Shown here piece by piece: positions 54,501 to 62,970 of a stretch of 64,000 nucleotides of DNA. The notes under the pieces were generated by a model, which saw only the letters and a list, made by a program, of their open reading frames with translations, did not search any database and was not told the DNA's origin. Within the stretch, counting starts at the first letter, position 1. Every line of letters starts with the position of its first letter. Source of the stretch: Vallitalea pronyensis (GTDB lineage Bacteria > Bacillota > Clostridia > Lachnospirales > Vallitaleaceae); assembly GCF_018141445.1 (NCBI RefSeq), contig NZ_CP058649.1, positions 577,001 through 641,000 of the forward strand, written 5' to 3'. The translations under genes were made by a program, and so were the position numbers.

Positions 54501-54894
54501 TGATCAAGAGAATTTTTTACAGGTGCCTATTATCTTAAATGGTGAGATTAGCCAGTTAAACATGTATTATATCAATGAGCAAAAAGCAGATGATGAGCCC
54601 TTAAAAGTATTGGTATCCCTAGATACAAAGCATCTAGGTACTGTTCATGCCTATGTGGAGATGCAAGATGATCACCTTCATGTACAGATGTCATCATCCA
54701 TAGAAGAAGAAACAAACTATCTAGAAGGGTTTGATAAAGACCTTAGAAATGTTCTAGAAGGCATGGGCTTCTCCCATGTGACCATGACCTATGGAGAAAA
54801 TAAGGTGAAAGCACCTATTGATGTGCGTGAAGATAATATGCCAAATACAGCCAGACAGCATTTGGCAATGGGACATTTTGAACAACGTATATAG
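51514..54894 (+). CDS. Large FliK-like flagellar hook-length protein (DUF6240 type)
   Basis: 1126 residues, far longer than the usual 400-600 of FliK. The N-terminus is a small beta-rich part (IITGIVMEKNDKGTLVDVMG). The main body holds about nine diverged helical repeats, with cores such as KEKNLPVTEANIFKIRGALN, EDNQIPLKDENIEAAKTFIR, IKRGMDISLYNLQKLVHKD, LAHNEIEINDQNINHIKF, KHDMKLTLNNLMEAAKYIRR, MELDLDITADGLIHMKEL and KLQLPINLKNLHTMGQLM. The C-terminus (LKVLVSLDTKHLGTVHAYVE, LRNVLEGMGFSHVTMTYGE) matches the FliK C-terminal switch domain. It probably sets hook length and the switch of the flagellar export gate. The start codon ATG follows GTGGAGATG. Confidence 0.8.
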   Translation: MNSVTSIYSSRITIDEPVKKNMGFSDDIITGIVMEKNDKGTLVDVMGKEILVPPSIDILEEKGEACTFKVEKHGEDGIRLKYETHAPNQSVPPKGQSYMKAWLKRQNMPDFSYETLNALQAMGQDEQTSYQKLIKETKEQLDKILDKAVDEDILKLLSKNMSPEKMTIKLFEHAITKEKSEGQIEKKEVKDIVEKELNRLAKIFGSKEEMRSIVKKLKEKNLPVTEANIFKIRGALNKFDAIKELKDEAILNVLKNNIALTVEKIYEAKYSSGQVAEKENTYGQHPTTGQPHVSEETLQALEPQIKKILEDNQIPLKDENIEAAKTFIRHGMEITKENMTKYMSLKHIAEDMDKEQIIQESVQNIIDDKHISDISIMDQEAADFKGIDAERLIEDIPKIRDKHIERLIKRGMDISLYNLQKLVHKDPLLTSPSHEPEAILSENEQQHMITAKRQLEEIRLKMTLESANRFIKHQIQIDTAPLEKVVEDLRQLEALSYRQALTAVGVKPSTERISQMREVMDTLSGLKQSSAHVLGKVYQKEIEFTLKALSQDTSQNGLYQQQPMEMYEKLGTKPRGDLGDYIGKAFGQLEGILKDLGIQPTPEHVRASKILAHNEIEINDQNINHIKFLDQKVTEVLTKLHPTVVASMLKDNISPLGQTIDEVLQYMNDFQDDNGEDLTEKIAKYIHSMDQAGDLSKEERESMIGIYRMLHTIAKSEGRAVGFLAKHDMKLTLNNLMEAAKYIRRTGGKRTDMNITIDDNFGGLEELRYHGKPITQQIQEAFEKTSMTTTKGNRQFIEQMMELDLDITADGLIHMKELENTLKEFILKATPSGLKKILEQENIMDKPIEEVLEFLENSQDEQIVDTQRIREQLMVAKEASSKAIAFLEKLQLPINLKNLHTMGQLMQDNHVLSKQLKKVLDTTDHQHVLTEDMKAVIGDVIEQLGQGQDMDTAYAELQKKIDDIEEDNRFKMDGQQSVEYICTDIKRMLDMNQILGDQENFLQVPIILNGEISQLNMYYINEQKADDEPLKVLVSLDTKHLGTVHAYVEMQDDHLHVQMSSSIEEETNYLEGFDKDLRNVLEGMGFSHVTMTYGENKVKAPIDVREDNMPNTARQHLAMGHFEQRI

Positions 54895-54927
54895 TCAAAG
54901 GTCTTATCATAGGAAAGAGGCGAGCAT

Positions 54928-55056
54928 ATGAAGGACATAACAAGAAAACAAAAACAAGAGGAACAACAAAAAGTGCTTGCATTAGCTAAAAAATTAGCTG
55001 AATACATAGGCGATATCGATGAGAAGCGACACCAGAAAATAATGAATAAGTCCTAA
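54928..55056 (+). CDS. Small charged protein between fliK-like and flagellin genes (42 aa)
   Basis: A frame of 42 residues beginning MKDITRKQKQEEQQKVLALA and ending in MNKS. It is almost wholly helical, rich in Lys, Glu and Gln, with a hydrophobic stripe. RBS AGGAAAGAGG lies before the ATG, and it starts 33 bases after the FliK-like stop, so it is probably translated from the same transcript. A chaperone-like or regulatory partner of flagellar export is possible; nothing in the sequence proves it. Confidence 0.6.
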   Translation: MKDITRKQKQEEQQKVLALAKKLAEYIGDIDEKRHQKIMNKS

Positions 55057-55067
55057 GGATGTATGCA

Positions 55068-55094
55068 TAATTATTTTTAGAAAATGGTCGATAC
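55068..55094 (+). promoter_or_regulatory. Sigma-D-like promoter of the flagellin gene
   Basis: TAAT (55068-55071), a 15-base spacer and GTCGATAC (55087-55094). It is about 130 bases upstream of the flagellin start. Confidence 0.6.
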
Positions 55095-55225
55095 ATATTA
55101 TAGTAAATGTAATTCCAAATAGATTAACGGATATATGTATGTGACAACAGCGACTTAGAGCTTTAGGGTTAAAGTAAAGGAATTCATAAAAGTTAGAAAA
55201 CTGAAATTGAGAAGGGATGGCAAAT

Positions 55226-56674
55226 ATGCGAATAAACCGTAATATACCTGCGCTGAAAGCGCTTCATCAATTAACCATGAACAACTCCAAATTAGATAAG
55301 AGTTTAGAAAGACTATCATCAGGATTACGTATTAATCACGCATCCGATGATGCAGCAGGACTTGCTATTACTCAGAAGATGAACACACAAATTAGAGGAT
55401 TAGAACAAGCCAAACGTAATAGCATGGATGGTATATCCCTTATCCAGACAGCAGAAGGTGCCATGAATGAAGTGCATGCCATGTTACAGAGAATGCGTGA
55501 ATTAGCTGTACAGGCGTCTAATGGGACTTATGACAGCGAGGATAGAAAAGCCCTTCAAAAGGAAGTTGATCAATTAAAGGATGAAATACAAAGAATATCC
55601 GATCAAATAGAGTTTAATGAGAAGAAATTGCTGAATGGGGATATTGACCAGAAAGCTTATGTGGATGATGATACTGTAGCAAAAATAATATCTACATCCG
55701 ATACAGTTGAACCTGGGACTTATGAAATAGAAATTACCGGTGATGCAACAAAATCAAATATTTTAGGTAAAAGAATTACTTCAGTACCTGCTGCTATGAC
55801 GCAAGGAGGTAAAATTATTCTTAATGGTGAAGAGGTTACAATTAATGTGGGAGATACACCTAATGATGTTTTTGATAAACTTAGAGACCTAGCTGAAAAG
55901 GTGGGTGCTGATCTCACTGCGTATGGAGTTGATGCAGGTGGTATTATAACGACAACTGCTGAAGCATACATAACTGGTGCAGATGTGCATTTAAAGTTTG
56001 AATCTAAACAATTTGGTGATGATTATCCTCTTACTCTTTCATCAGACAGTGGTGCTTTATTAGCGGAATTACAATTAGATAGCTTAACCCCTACACTAGG
56101 AGTGGATGTTCAAGCTAATATTATTACTACTAGTGATTTTGCAGTTACAGCCAGTATATCTGGCGATGGAAACAGAGTAACAGTAAAAGATGTGGATGGT
56201 TTTGAAATGCAGATAGAAGCTCAACCAGGAGCAGCAAGTTCAGGCGCAGTAAGTTCCATTATTTCAGTGTTAGATGCTGGTGCACTAACCCTTCAAATTG
56301 GTGCAAATGAAGGACAAGGCATGGAGGTTAGAATACCGAATCTATCACCGAAAGCATTAGGTATTGACACCCTTAATATGGCTACAGTCAGTGGGGCTCA
56401 ACTAGCACTAGGGAAGATTAGTGCAGCGGTTAACAGAGTCTCTAATATACGTTCAAAACTAGGCGCTTACCAAAACCGATTAGAACATACAGTGAATAAC
56501 TTAAGTGTATCCTCAGAGAGTATGACAGAAGCGATGTCTCGTATTCAAGACGCAGATATGGCTTATGAGATGGCTCAATATACCCAGCGTAATGTGATAG
56601 CCCAAGCGGGTACGTCCATGTTAGCTCAAGCCAATCAAAGGCCACAATCCATATTACAGTTACTCCAGAACTAG
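55226..56674 (+). CDS. Flagellin
   Basis: Subunit of the flagellar filament. The ATG at 55226 gives the standard N-terminus MRINRNIPALKALHQL and lies nine bases after GAAGGG; an ATG nine bases earlier touches the binding site. Conserved D0/D1 regions are at residues 1-140 (LERLSSGLRINHASDDAAGL, MRELAVQASNGTYDSEDRKA) and about 395-482 (RIQDADMAYEMAQYTQRNVI, QANQRPQSILQLLQN). The middle variable part, about 250 residues, is of the flagellin_IN type, exposed on the filament. Total 482 residues. Confidence 0.95.
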   Translation: MRINRNIPALKALHQLTMNNSKLDKSLERLSSGLRINHASDDAAGLAITQKMNTQIRGLEQAKRNSMDGISLIQTAEGAMNEVHAMLQRMRELAVQASNGTYDSEDRKALQKEVDQLKDEIQRISDQIEFNEKKLLNGDIDQKAYVDDDTVAKIISTSDTVEPGTYEIEITGDATKSNILGKRITSVPAAMTQGGKIILNGEEVTINVGDTPNDVFDKLRDLAEKVGADLTAYGVDAGGIITTTAEAYITGADVHLKFESKQFGDDYPLTLSSDSGALLAELQLDSLTPTLGVDVQANIITTSDFAVTASISGDGNRVTVKDVDGFEMQIEAQPGAASSGAVSSIISVLDAGALTLQIGANEGQGMEVRIPNLSPKALGIDTLNMATVSGAQLALGKISAAVNRVSNIRSKLGAYQNRLEHTVNNLSVSSESMTEAMSRIQDADMAYEMAQYTQRNVIAQAGTSMLAQANQRPQSILQLLQN

Positions 56675-56741
56675 AGACAGTGTATAGGACCTGATTATGA
56701 GTAACGGACATATTTCACCTATGGAAAGGAAATGTATCATC

Positions 56742-57218
56742 ATGACAGAGAGTACAGTGAAGTCCTATCAGAATCGCATCATACAAGCTAGTAAAGAACA
56801 GTTATTGGTCATTACCTATGAGCTTTTTATAGAAGAAATAATGAAAGCCCTTCAAGCGCTTCATGAGGATAAAGCAGAAGATTTTAATCGAACCATGGTT
56901 AAGGTTCATAAACTTCATCGTGAATTAACAGATAATCTAGACATGTCTTACCCTATTTCACGACAGCTTATGTCATTGTATATCTACATGAATAAAAAGC
57001 TGATAGAATCGTCTATAAAGCTTGAGAAAGAACCATTAACAGAAGTTAAGGTTCTAGCGGAGGTACTCTTAGAAGGTTTTCGTAAGGCTGCAACAGAGGA
57101 AAGTAGTGAATCCCTTGTCCAGAATGCTCAAAAGGTCTATGCAGGTTTAACCTATGGTAAAGGGACACTTAATGAAACCGTTGTTAACAGTATAAAAGAT
57201 AGAGGGTTTAAAGCATAA
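56742..57218 (+). CDS. fliS: Flagellar export chaperone FliS
   Basis: Binds the C-terminus of flagellin and keeps it unfolded for export. 158 residues starting MTESTVKSYQNRIIQASKEQ, with LLVITYELFIEEIMKALQAL and the four-helix bundle of FliS (NLDMSYPISRQLMSLYIYMN, VLAEVLLEGFRKAATE). The ATG 11 bases after AAAGGA is preferred to upstream in-frame codons at 56697 and 56721, which lack a site. Follows flagellin as usual; a terminator closes the unit. Confidence 0.92.
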   Translation: MTESTVKSYQNRIIQASKEQLLVITYELFIEEIMKALQALHEDKAEDFNRTMVKVHKLHRELTDNLDMSYPISRQLMSLYIYMNKKLIESSIKLEKEPLTEVKVLAEVLLEGFRKAATEESSESLVQNAQKVYAGLTYGKGTLNETVVNSIKDRGFKA

Positions 57219-57229
57219 AAGAGAAAAAG

Positions 57230-57260
57230 ATGCCTTTTCTTATGGAAAGGGTATTTTTTT
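57230..57260 (+). terminator. Terminator after fliS
   Basis: ATGCCTTTT (57230-57238) pairs with AAAGGGTAT (57246-57254) including a G-T pair, followed by seven T. Confidence 0.75.
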
Positions 57261-57323
57261 ATGTCAATTTATACTTTTTCTTAGAAATTTATATGAATAC
57301 CTTATATTATTTTCTTAAAAGGC

Positions 57324-57351
57324 TTGAACAATTGTAAAAATATGGTATAAT
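57324..57351 (+). promoter_or_regulatory. Sigma-A promoter of the MerR-like gene
   Basis: TTGAAC (57324-57329), a 16-base spacer and TATAAT (57346-57351) with extended -10 TGG, 40 bases before the start codon. Confidence 0.75.
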
Positions 57352-57391
57352 AGTATTTAATTGGAAATGATTTACAATTAGGAGGGGGATC

Positions 57392-58003
57392 ATGGCAGAA
57401 ATTCGTTACATTATTTCAGATGCATCCAAGCAGTTAGACGTAGAACCCCATGTGTTACGTTACTGGGAAGAAGAACTGGAATTAGAGATTCCTAGAAATG
57501 AACTTGGACATCGGTATTTTCGGGCTGAAGATCTGAATACACTGAAGAATATAAAAAAGCTTAAGGATCAAGGTCTTCAATTAAAAGCCATTAAGATGTT
57601 ATTACCAGGTATCTTAGAGGAGGACAAGCTTCCGAAACATGAAAGTGACCAAGATAGGACTAGCCATGAACTGACACATGGAAACCAAGTAACAACAGTT
57701 TTTAAGCAAGAAGAGAAAATGGAGGTGGCAAAACCTACAGGCAGCAAGCTTCAGCAATTTCAGATTTTTTTGAAGGATGTGCTTGAAGATGCTCTTAAGG
57801 AGAACAATGAAGAGTTAAAGGAAACATTAACAAAAGAAGTGGCAGGGGAAATGAGGTGTTTATTCAAAGAACGAGAAGCTTTAGAAGAAAGACGCTACAA
57901 AAAACTTGATGAAACCATAAGAGAGATGCAAAAAATGAGACAAGAGATAGCATCTTCATCAAGTCGAAAATTATTTAAATTTAGAAAAAATAAAATGGGA
58001 TAG
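57392..58003 (+). CDS. MerR-like helix-turn-helix protein with C-terminal coiled coil
   Basis: 203 residues. Residues 5-75 are a MerR winged helix (YIISDASKQLDVEPHVLRYW, RYFRAEDLNTLKNIKKLKDQ), followed by a polar linker (about 80-115), then a long coiled coil with many Glu and Lys and a basic end (SSRKLFKFRKNKM). There is no metal or drug-binding end as in classical MerR. Similar Clostridial proteins are of unknown role; the nearness to flagellar genes may be chance. RBS AGGAGGGGG precedes the ATG. Confidence 0.85.
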   Translation: MAEIRYIISDASKQLDVEPHVLRYWEEELELEIPRNELGHRYFRAEDLNTLKNIKKLKDQGLQLKAIKMLLPGILEEDKLPKHESDQDRTSHELTHGNQVTTVFKQEEKMEVAKPTGSKLQQFQIFLKDVLEDALKENNEELKETLTKEVAGEMRCLFKEREALEERRYKKLDETIREMQKMRQEIASSSSRKLFKFRKNKMG

Positions 58004-58113
58004 AGTTTCAAGGGATCGGTTGGAGTTTTAAAGATAAAAATATAAAAAGAGAGATAAAAATAAAAAAATGGGATTGGGTTAAAAAAGAACGTGAATCGAT
58101 ATATCGAGATATT

Positions 58114-58138
58114 AAAAAAGGAGCTGATGCTCCTTTTT
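58114..58138. terminator. Bidirectional terminator between the MerR-like and ferredoxin genes
   Basis: AAAAAGGAGC/GCTCCTTTTT stem with a TGAT loop. Serves the minus-strand ferredoxin gene and probably the plus-strand gene before it. Confidence 0.9.
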
Positions 58139-58164
58139 ATATCTTATCGTCAGCTTATCTGCTA

Positions 58165-58383
<219 letters not shown>

Positions 58384-58535
58384 TTATAGTCGCTCATGTT
58401 TATCATTGTATAAAACTTACAGCTACATTGTAAACCATTAGTAGCTATAATACAAGCATTAATTATAAAAAAATTGTAAATTTATATAGATGTCTAACCC
58501 GTGTAGAATGGGTATATTGACATGTTATAGAATCT

Positions 58536-59270
58536 TTAAGCCATCACATTGAGGCCATACTTTTTTAATATACCCATAGCTTGTTTCATGGATGCATCTG
58601 TGGGCTCTTGGGTATCTTTCAATTCATAAGTTAAGCCTAATTCTTCCCATTTGTATTCACCCATTTTATGAAAAGGTAATAATTCTACACGATCAATGTT
58701 GTCAAATTGACTAAGATACTTGCCAAGACCGTCTATATATGCCTCTTTATCACTTAGCCCAGGAACTAAGACATAACGAATCCATACTGATTTCTTCGTG
58801 TCACTGAGATATTGCATAAAGTTAAGGGTAGGGTCTAAGGATACACTGGTGATATATTGATACTGTTCTTTGTTATAACACTTAATATCTAACAGAACAA
58901 GGTCTGTATAATCCAGTACCTCTTTTACGTGGTCATTAAACACATAGCCAGATGTATCCAGAGCTGTATGGATCTGTTCTTCTTTACAGCGTTTCAATAA
59001 TTCTTTTACAAAATGAGGTTGCAGGAGGGGTTCACCGCCAGTCACGGTAACACCACCTCCAGAAAATTTCATATAAGATGTATATTTTTTAATCTGCGTC
59101 ATCACTGCTTCTACAGATGTTTCTTCGCCATCGCTTAATTTCCAAGTATCGGGATTATGACAATATTTACAACGTAATGGACAACCTTGCATAAAGATAA
59201 CAAACCGAATGCCTGGGCCATCTACCGTACCACATGTTTCAATGGAGTGAATTTTACCTTTTGTATCCAT
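58536..59270 (-). CDS. pflA: Pyruvate formate-lyase activating enzyme
   Basis: Radical SAM activase that puts the glycyl radical on PflB. 244 residues with GTVDGPGIRFVIFMQGCPLR, the cluster motif CPLRCKYC (Cys30, Cys34, Cys37), GGVTVTGGEPLLQ and VLLDIKCYN. RBS AAGGAGG precedes the ATG. It follows pflB by 60 bases on the same strand, and the pair form an operon. Confidence 0.97.
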   Translation of the reverse strand: MDTKGKIHSIETCGTVDGPGIRFVIFMQGCPLRCKYCHNPDTWKLSDGEETSVEAVMTQIKKYTSYMKFSGGGVTVTGGEPLLQPHFVKELLKRCKEEQIHTALDTSGYVFNDHVKEVLDYTDLVLLDIKCYNKEQYQYITSVSLDPTLNFMQYLSDTKKSVWIRYVLVPGLSDKEAYIDGLGKYLSQFDNIDRVELLPFHKMGEYKWEELGLTYELKDTQEPTDASMKQAMGILKKYGLNVMA

Positions 59271-59330
59271 GACATAACCTCCTTTTTTATGCTATAGAAA
59301 AACGAAGTGAATTTCTTAGGTGTGTTTGAC

Positions 59331-61562
59331 CTAAGCTCTTTCATGGAATGTTCGATTAATAACATCCAACTGTTGTTCACGTGTCAGCTTGATAAAGTTA
59401 ACAGCGTATCCGGATACACGAATGGTTAACTGTGGGTACTGTTCTGGATGTTCCATGGCATCTAATAAGGTTTCTTTATCGAATACGTTAACGTTAATAT
59501 GGTGCCCTTTATCATGGAAATATCCGTCAAGCATACCAACCAGATTATCAATTCTTGATGTGTTATCTTTACCAAGAGCTTTTGGTACAATGGAGAAGGT
59601 GTAGGAAATACCATCTTCTGCATGCTCGTAAGGTAATTTTGCAACAGATGCCATGGATGCAATGGCACCATTTTTATCGCGACCGTGCATGGGGTTAGCG
59701 CCTGGTGCAAAAGGTTCCCCAGCTTTACGACCATCAGGTGTGCTGCCTGTTTTCTTACCATAGACAACGTTAGATGTAATGGTAAGAATGGACATGGTTG
59801 GAATAGAGTCACGGTATGTTTTATGTTTTCTTAGTTTATTCATAAAGTTTTCAACGATTTCGCTAGCTTCAAGGTCTACACGGTCATCGTTATTACCAAA
59901 AGCAGGGTAACTTCCTGGTTCTACTTCATAGTCAACGGCTAAACCAGCATCATTACGGATAATCTTTACTTTTGAATATTTAATAGCGGATAAGGAATCG
60001 GCTACAACAGATAGACCGGCAATACCACAAGCGGAGGTTCTTAAGACATCTTTGTCATGTAGAGCCATTTGTAAACGCTCATAGCAATACTTATCGTGCA
60101 TGTAATGAATAATGTTTAATGTATTAATGTATAATTGAGCTAACCAATCCAGTACACCATCGAATTTACGTTTGATTTCTTCATAATCAAGGTATTCACT
60201 GGTAATGGGTGCCAATTCTGGTCCGATCTGCTCACCGGATTTTTCATCTTTACCACCGTTTATTGCATAGAGTAATGCTTTCGCAAGATTGGCACGAGCG
60301 CCAAAGAACTGCATTTGTTTACCAATCTTCATAGCGGATACACAACATGCAATACCATAATCATCACCATACCAGATGCGCATTAAATCGTCATTCTCGT
60401 ATTGAATGGAACTGGTATCAATGGATGCTTTCGCACAGTACTTTTTAAAGTTTGATGGCAGCTGCTCCGACCATAAAACAGTTAAGTTTGGTTCAGGTGC
60501 AGGACCTAAGTTATAGAGTGTATGGAGCACACGATAACTGTTTTTAGTGACAAGGGTACGACCATCAATACCCATACCGCCGATGACTTCTGTTACCCAA
60601 GTAGGGTCACCAGAGAACAATTCGTTATAAGAAGGTGTTCTTAGGAATCTTACCATACGTAGCTTCATAACAAATTGGTCCATCAGTTCTTGGGCTTCTT
60701 TTTCTGTTAGGGTTCCCATGTGCAGGTCTCTTTCAATATAAATATCTAAGAAAGTGGATACACGGCCTAAGGACATGGCAGCACCATCTTGTTCTTTGAT
60801 GGCACCAAGGTAGGCAAAGTAAGTCCATTGAATGGCTTCCTTCGCATTAGCAGCTGGTTTACTGATATCAAATCCATAAGCATCAGCCATGGCTTGTAAT
60901 TGTTTGATGGCTTCCATTTGTTCTGAGATTTCTTCTCGAAGTACAATGACATTGGGTTCCATGTAATCCATTTCCAACTGCTTTTTCTCTTTTTTCTTAT
61001 GTGCAATCAATTGGTCCGTTCCATAGAGGGCTACACGGCGATAGTCACCAATAATACGGCCACGACCATAGGCATCTGGAAGACCTGTTATAACGCCTGA
61101 ACGTCTTGCTTGGCGCATGTTATCGGTATAGGCATCAAATACACCATCGTTATGGGTTTTACGATAATGGGTAAATATGTCATTGGTTTGCTCATTAAGC
61201 TTATAACCATAAGCTTCTAGCGCATTACGTACCACACGAATACCACCATAAGGCATTATACCACGTTTTAAAGGTTTATCCGTTTGAAATCCAACAATTT
61301 TTTCTAATGATTGGTCCACATAACCTGGTCCATGAGATGTAAGAGATGAGGGTATTTTTGTTTCTACATCTAAAATACCTTTACGATTTTCTTCATTTGT
61401 AAGTTCCGTTACTTTTTCCCACAGCTTGGTTGTAGCGTCTGTAGGTCCTGCCAAGAAAGAATCATCACCTGTATAAGGTGTGTAATTGGCTTGGATAAAG
61501 TCTCTGACGTCAATCTGTTTTTCCCAGTTTCCAGCATTAAAATTTTTCCAACTTTCATGCAT
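59331..61562 (-). CDS. pflB: Formate acetyltransferase (pyruvate formate-lyase)
   Basis: Cleaves pyruvate with CoA to acetyl-CoA and formate, central in mixed-acid fermentation without oxygen. 743 residues, full length. Active-site Cys406 and Cys407 in [10 protein letters not shown] and the glycyl-radical motif RVSGYAVNF with Gly718 are both present, as is the N-terminal [30 protein letters not shown] precedes the ATG. The promoter at 61731-61760 is near the sigma-A consensus. The divergent GntR regulator may control it. Confidence 0.98.
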   Translation of the reverse strand: MHESWKNFNAGNWEKQIDVRDFIQANYTPYTGDDSFLAGPTDATTKLWEKVTELTNEENRKGILDVETKIPSSLTSHGPGYVDQSLEKIVGFQTDKPLKRGIMPYGGIRVVRNALEAYGYKLNEQTNDIFTHYRKTHNDGVFDAYTDNMRQARRSGVITGLPDAYGRGRIIGDYRRVALYGTDQLIAHKKKEKKQLEMDYMEPNVIVLREEISEQMEAIKQLQAMADAYGFDISKPAANAKEAIQWTYFAYLGAIKEQDGAAMSLGRVSTFLDIYIERDLHMGTLTEKEAQELMDQFVMKLRMVRFLRTPSYNELFSGDPTWVTEVIGGMGIDGRTLVTKNSYRVLHTLYNLGPAPEPNLTVLWSEQLPSNFKKYCAKASIDTSSIQYENDDLMRIWYGDDYGIACCVSAMKIGKQMQFFGARANLAKALLYAINGGKDEKSGEQIGPELAPITSEYLDYEEIKRKFDGVLDWLAQLYINTLNIIHYMHDKYCYERLQMALHDKDVLRTSACGIAGLSVVADSLSAIKYSKVKIIRNDAGLAVDYEVEPGSYPAFGNNDDRVDLEASEIVENFMNKLRKHKTYRDSIPTMSILTITSNVVYGKKTGSTPDGRKAGEPFAPGANPMHGRDKNGAIASMASVAKLPYEHAEDGISYTFSIVPKALGKDNTSRIDNLVGMLDGYFHDKGHHINVNVFDKETLLDAMEHPEQYPQLTIRVSGYAVNFIKLTREQQLDVINRTFHERA

Positions 61563-61730
61563 ATGAATGACCTCCTTGTATACTTGGTTATTATCTTCAA
61601 TTTAGGTTTCTTTTATTTGATAAACTCTAAAAGAGTTTTAGTACGAATACATCATATATAAACCAGTAAAAATATCGTATCCTATATATAGAAGTTAAAA
61701 TTCAAAAATAGGATTATTAATTATATGGAC

Positions 61731-61760
61731 ATTATATACTGGATACTGTATACACGTCAA
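61731..61760 (-). promoter_or_regulatory. Sigma-A promoter of pflB with palindromic spacer
   Basis: On the minus strand TTGACG (61755-61760), an 18-base spacer and TATAAT (61731-61736). The spacer has GTATAC and GTATCC, a possible operator. The leader to pflB is about 160 bases. Confidence 0.65.
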
Positions 61761-61814
61761 GAGAATTTTATTAAATAATAATTATTAGTTAATAGTACAT
61801 ACCCATAGAATAGG

Positions 61815-61843
61815 TTGAATACACGGACATACCATGTTAGAAT
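61815..61843 (+). promoter_or_regulatory. Sigma-A-like promoter of the GntR gene
   Basis: TTGAAT (61815-61820), a 17-base spacer and TAGAAT (61838-61843) with extended -10 TGT, 20 bases before the start codon. Together with the pflB promoter it makes a divergent control region of 300 bases. Confidence 0.6.
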
Positions 61844-61862
61844 AGTATGAGGGGGTAAGCGT

Positions 61863-62576
61863 ATGGGAAAGATGCCAATTAAATATATGCTGGTTAAAGA
61901 GGATATTGAGGGGCGCATTAGCAATGGAGAATACCGCTCTGGGCAACGCATTCCTTCAGAGAGAACCCTATGTACACAATTTAATATGAGCCGTATGACC
62001 GTCCGTCAAGCCATTAATGAATTGGTTAAAGAAGGGAAATTATATCGTGAAAAAGGAAGAGGTACATTTGTATCGTCACCTCATTTTTTACAGAGGAATG
62101 TTAAAAGTTTTACAGATACTCTGCGAGAAAGGGGATTTACACCTTGTACGCAGATTTTAGAATTTTCTACTGTTTTTAATCTAAAAGAGATTAGTAAACT
62201 GATGGATGTGCCTTATGAGACCAAGTTCTATAAATTGAAACGTTTGCGATTAGGTAATGATTTGCCCATGGCTCTTGAAACCGTTTACATAGAAAAAGAA
62301 AAATGCCCCGATTTGGACCAGTATGATGTTAAGGAATCACTCTATGAAGTATTAGAAAAACAGTATCATTATAAGGTGGAAAATATTTCCTGTGATATGG
62401 ATGCATGTATAGCCAACACATTTATGATGAATACTTTTCATATGCAGAAAAAAGGTGCTCTGTTAAAAGTTACAGGCATCACCTATATAGAAGGTAATGA
62501 AAAACTCTTCTTTGAAGAATCTTATTATCGCCCTGATCTCTATAAATATCATGTGGACATTTATCGGAGGGTATAA
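61863..62576 (+). CDS. GntR-family regulator, HutC/UTRA type
   Basis: 237 residues. N-terminal winged helix (about 10-75) with SGQRIPSERTLCTQFNMSRM and TVRQAINELVKEGKLYREKG, then a UTRA effector domain (NVKSFTDTLRERGFTPCTQI, LALETVYIEKE-like segment, FFEESYYRPDLYKYHVDI). Such proteins sense amino sugars or sugar phosphates and repress nearby genes. RBS AGGGGG precedes the ATG. It is divergent from pflB. Confidence 0.92.
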   Translation: MGKMPIKYMLVKEDIEGRISNGEYRSGQRIPSERTLCTQFNMSRMTVRQAINELVKEGKLYREKGRGTFVSSPHFLQRNVKSFTDTLRERGFTPCTQILEFSTVFNLKEISKLMDVPYETKFYKLKRLRLGNDLPMALETVYIEKEKCPDLDQYDVKESLYEVLEKQYHYKVENISCDMDACIANTFMMNTFHMQKKGALLKVTGITYIEGNEKLFFEESYYRPDLYKYHVDIYRRV

Positions 62577-62593
62577 GTAAGATAAAATTATGT

Positions 62594-62622
62594 TTGTCAA
62601 TTAATTAAATATATATTATAAT
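62594..62622 (+). promoter_or_regulatory. Sigma-A promoter of the DUF1858 gene
   Basis: TTGTCA (62594-62599), a 17-base spacer and TATAAT (62617-62622), 33 bases before the start codon. Confidence 0.65.
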
Positions 62623-62655
62623 GGGTATACCCTAGATTATAAGGAGGTCAAAGAT

Positions 62656-62859
62656 ATGGCAAAAGTAACAAAAGATATGATTATTGCTGATATTATAGCG
62701 GTAGATCAAGGTATCATACCGATTCTATTAGAAGCTGGGATGCATTGTGTTGGATGCCCTTCTGCTCAAGGTGAGACACTTGAAGAGGCTGCTTTTGTGC
62801 ATGGCATGGATATAGACGATTTAATGGGAAAAATCAATGCACATTTAGAAGGCAAATAA
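62656..62859 (+). CDS. DUF1858-domain small protein
   Basis: 67 residues. The DUF1858 fold is shown by ITKDMIIADIIAVD-like start and ILLEAGMHCVGCPSAQGETL with the Cys-x-x-Cys (HCVGC) of the family and the end HGMDIDDLMGKINAHLE. It is the same domain as the N-terminus of ScdA/RIC and is thought to bind a metal or iron-sulfur cluster, or act in redox. RBS AAGGAGG precedes the ATG. A terminator follows. Confidence 0.92.
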   Translation: MAKVTKDMIIADIIAVDQGIIPILLEAGMHCVGCPSAQGETLEEAAFVHGMDIDDLMGKINAHLEGK

Positions 62860-62896
62860 TCACATTAGAAAACTGTATAATTTTACAGCATAAATA

Positions 62897-62936
62897 AAGG
62901 GGTAGTCTTATGATCGTAAGGCTGCCCCTTCATTTC
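62897..62936 (+). terminator. Terminator after the DUF1858 gene
   Basis: A 14-bp stem AAGGGGTAGTCTTA/TAAGGCTGCCCCTT with two G-T pairs and a 6-base loop. The T run after it is weak (CATTTC). It is between convergent genes. Confidence 0.75.
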
Positions 62937-62970
62937 GTGTATAATCTTTTAACTTTCTTCATCGTAAGCT

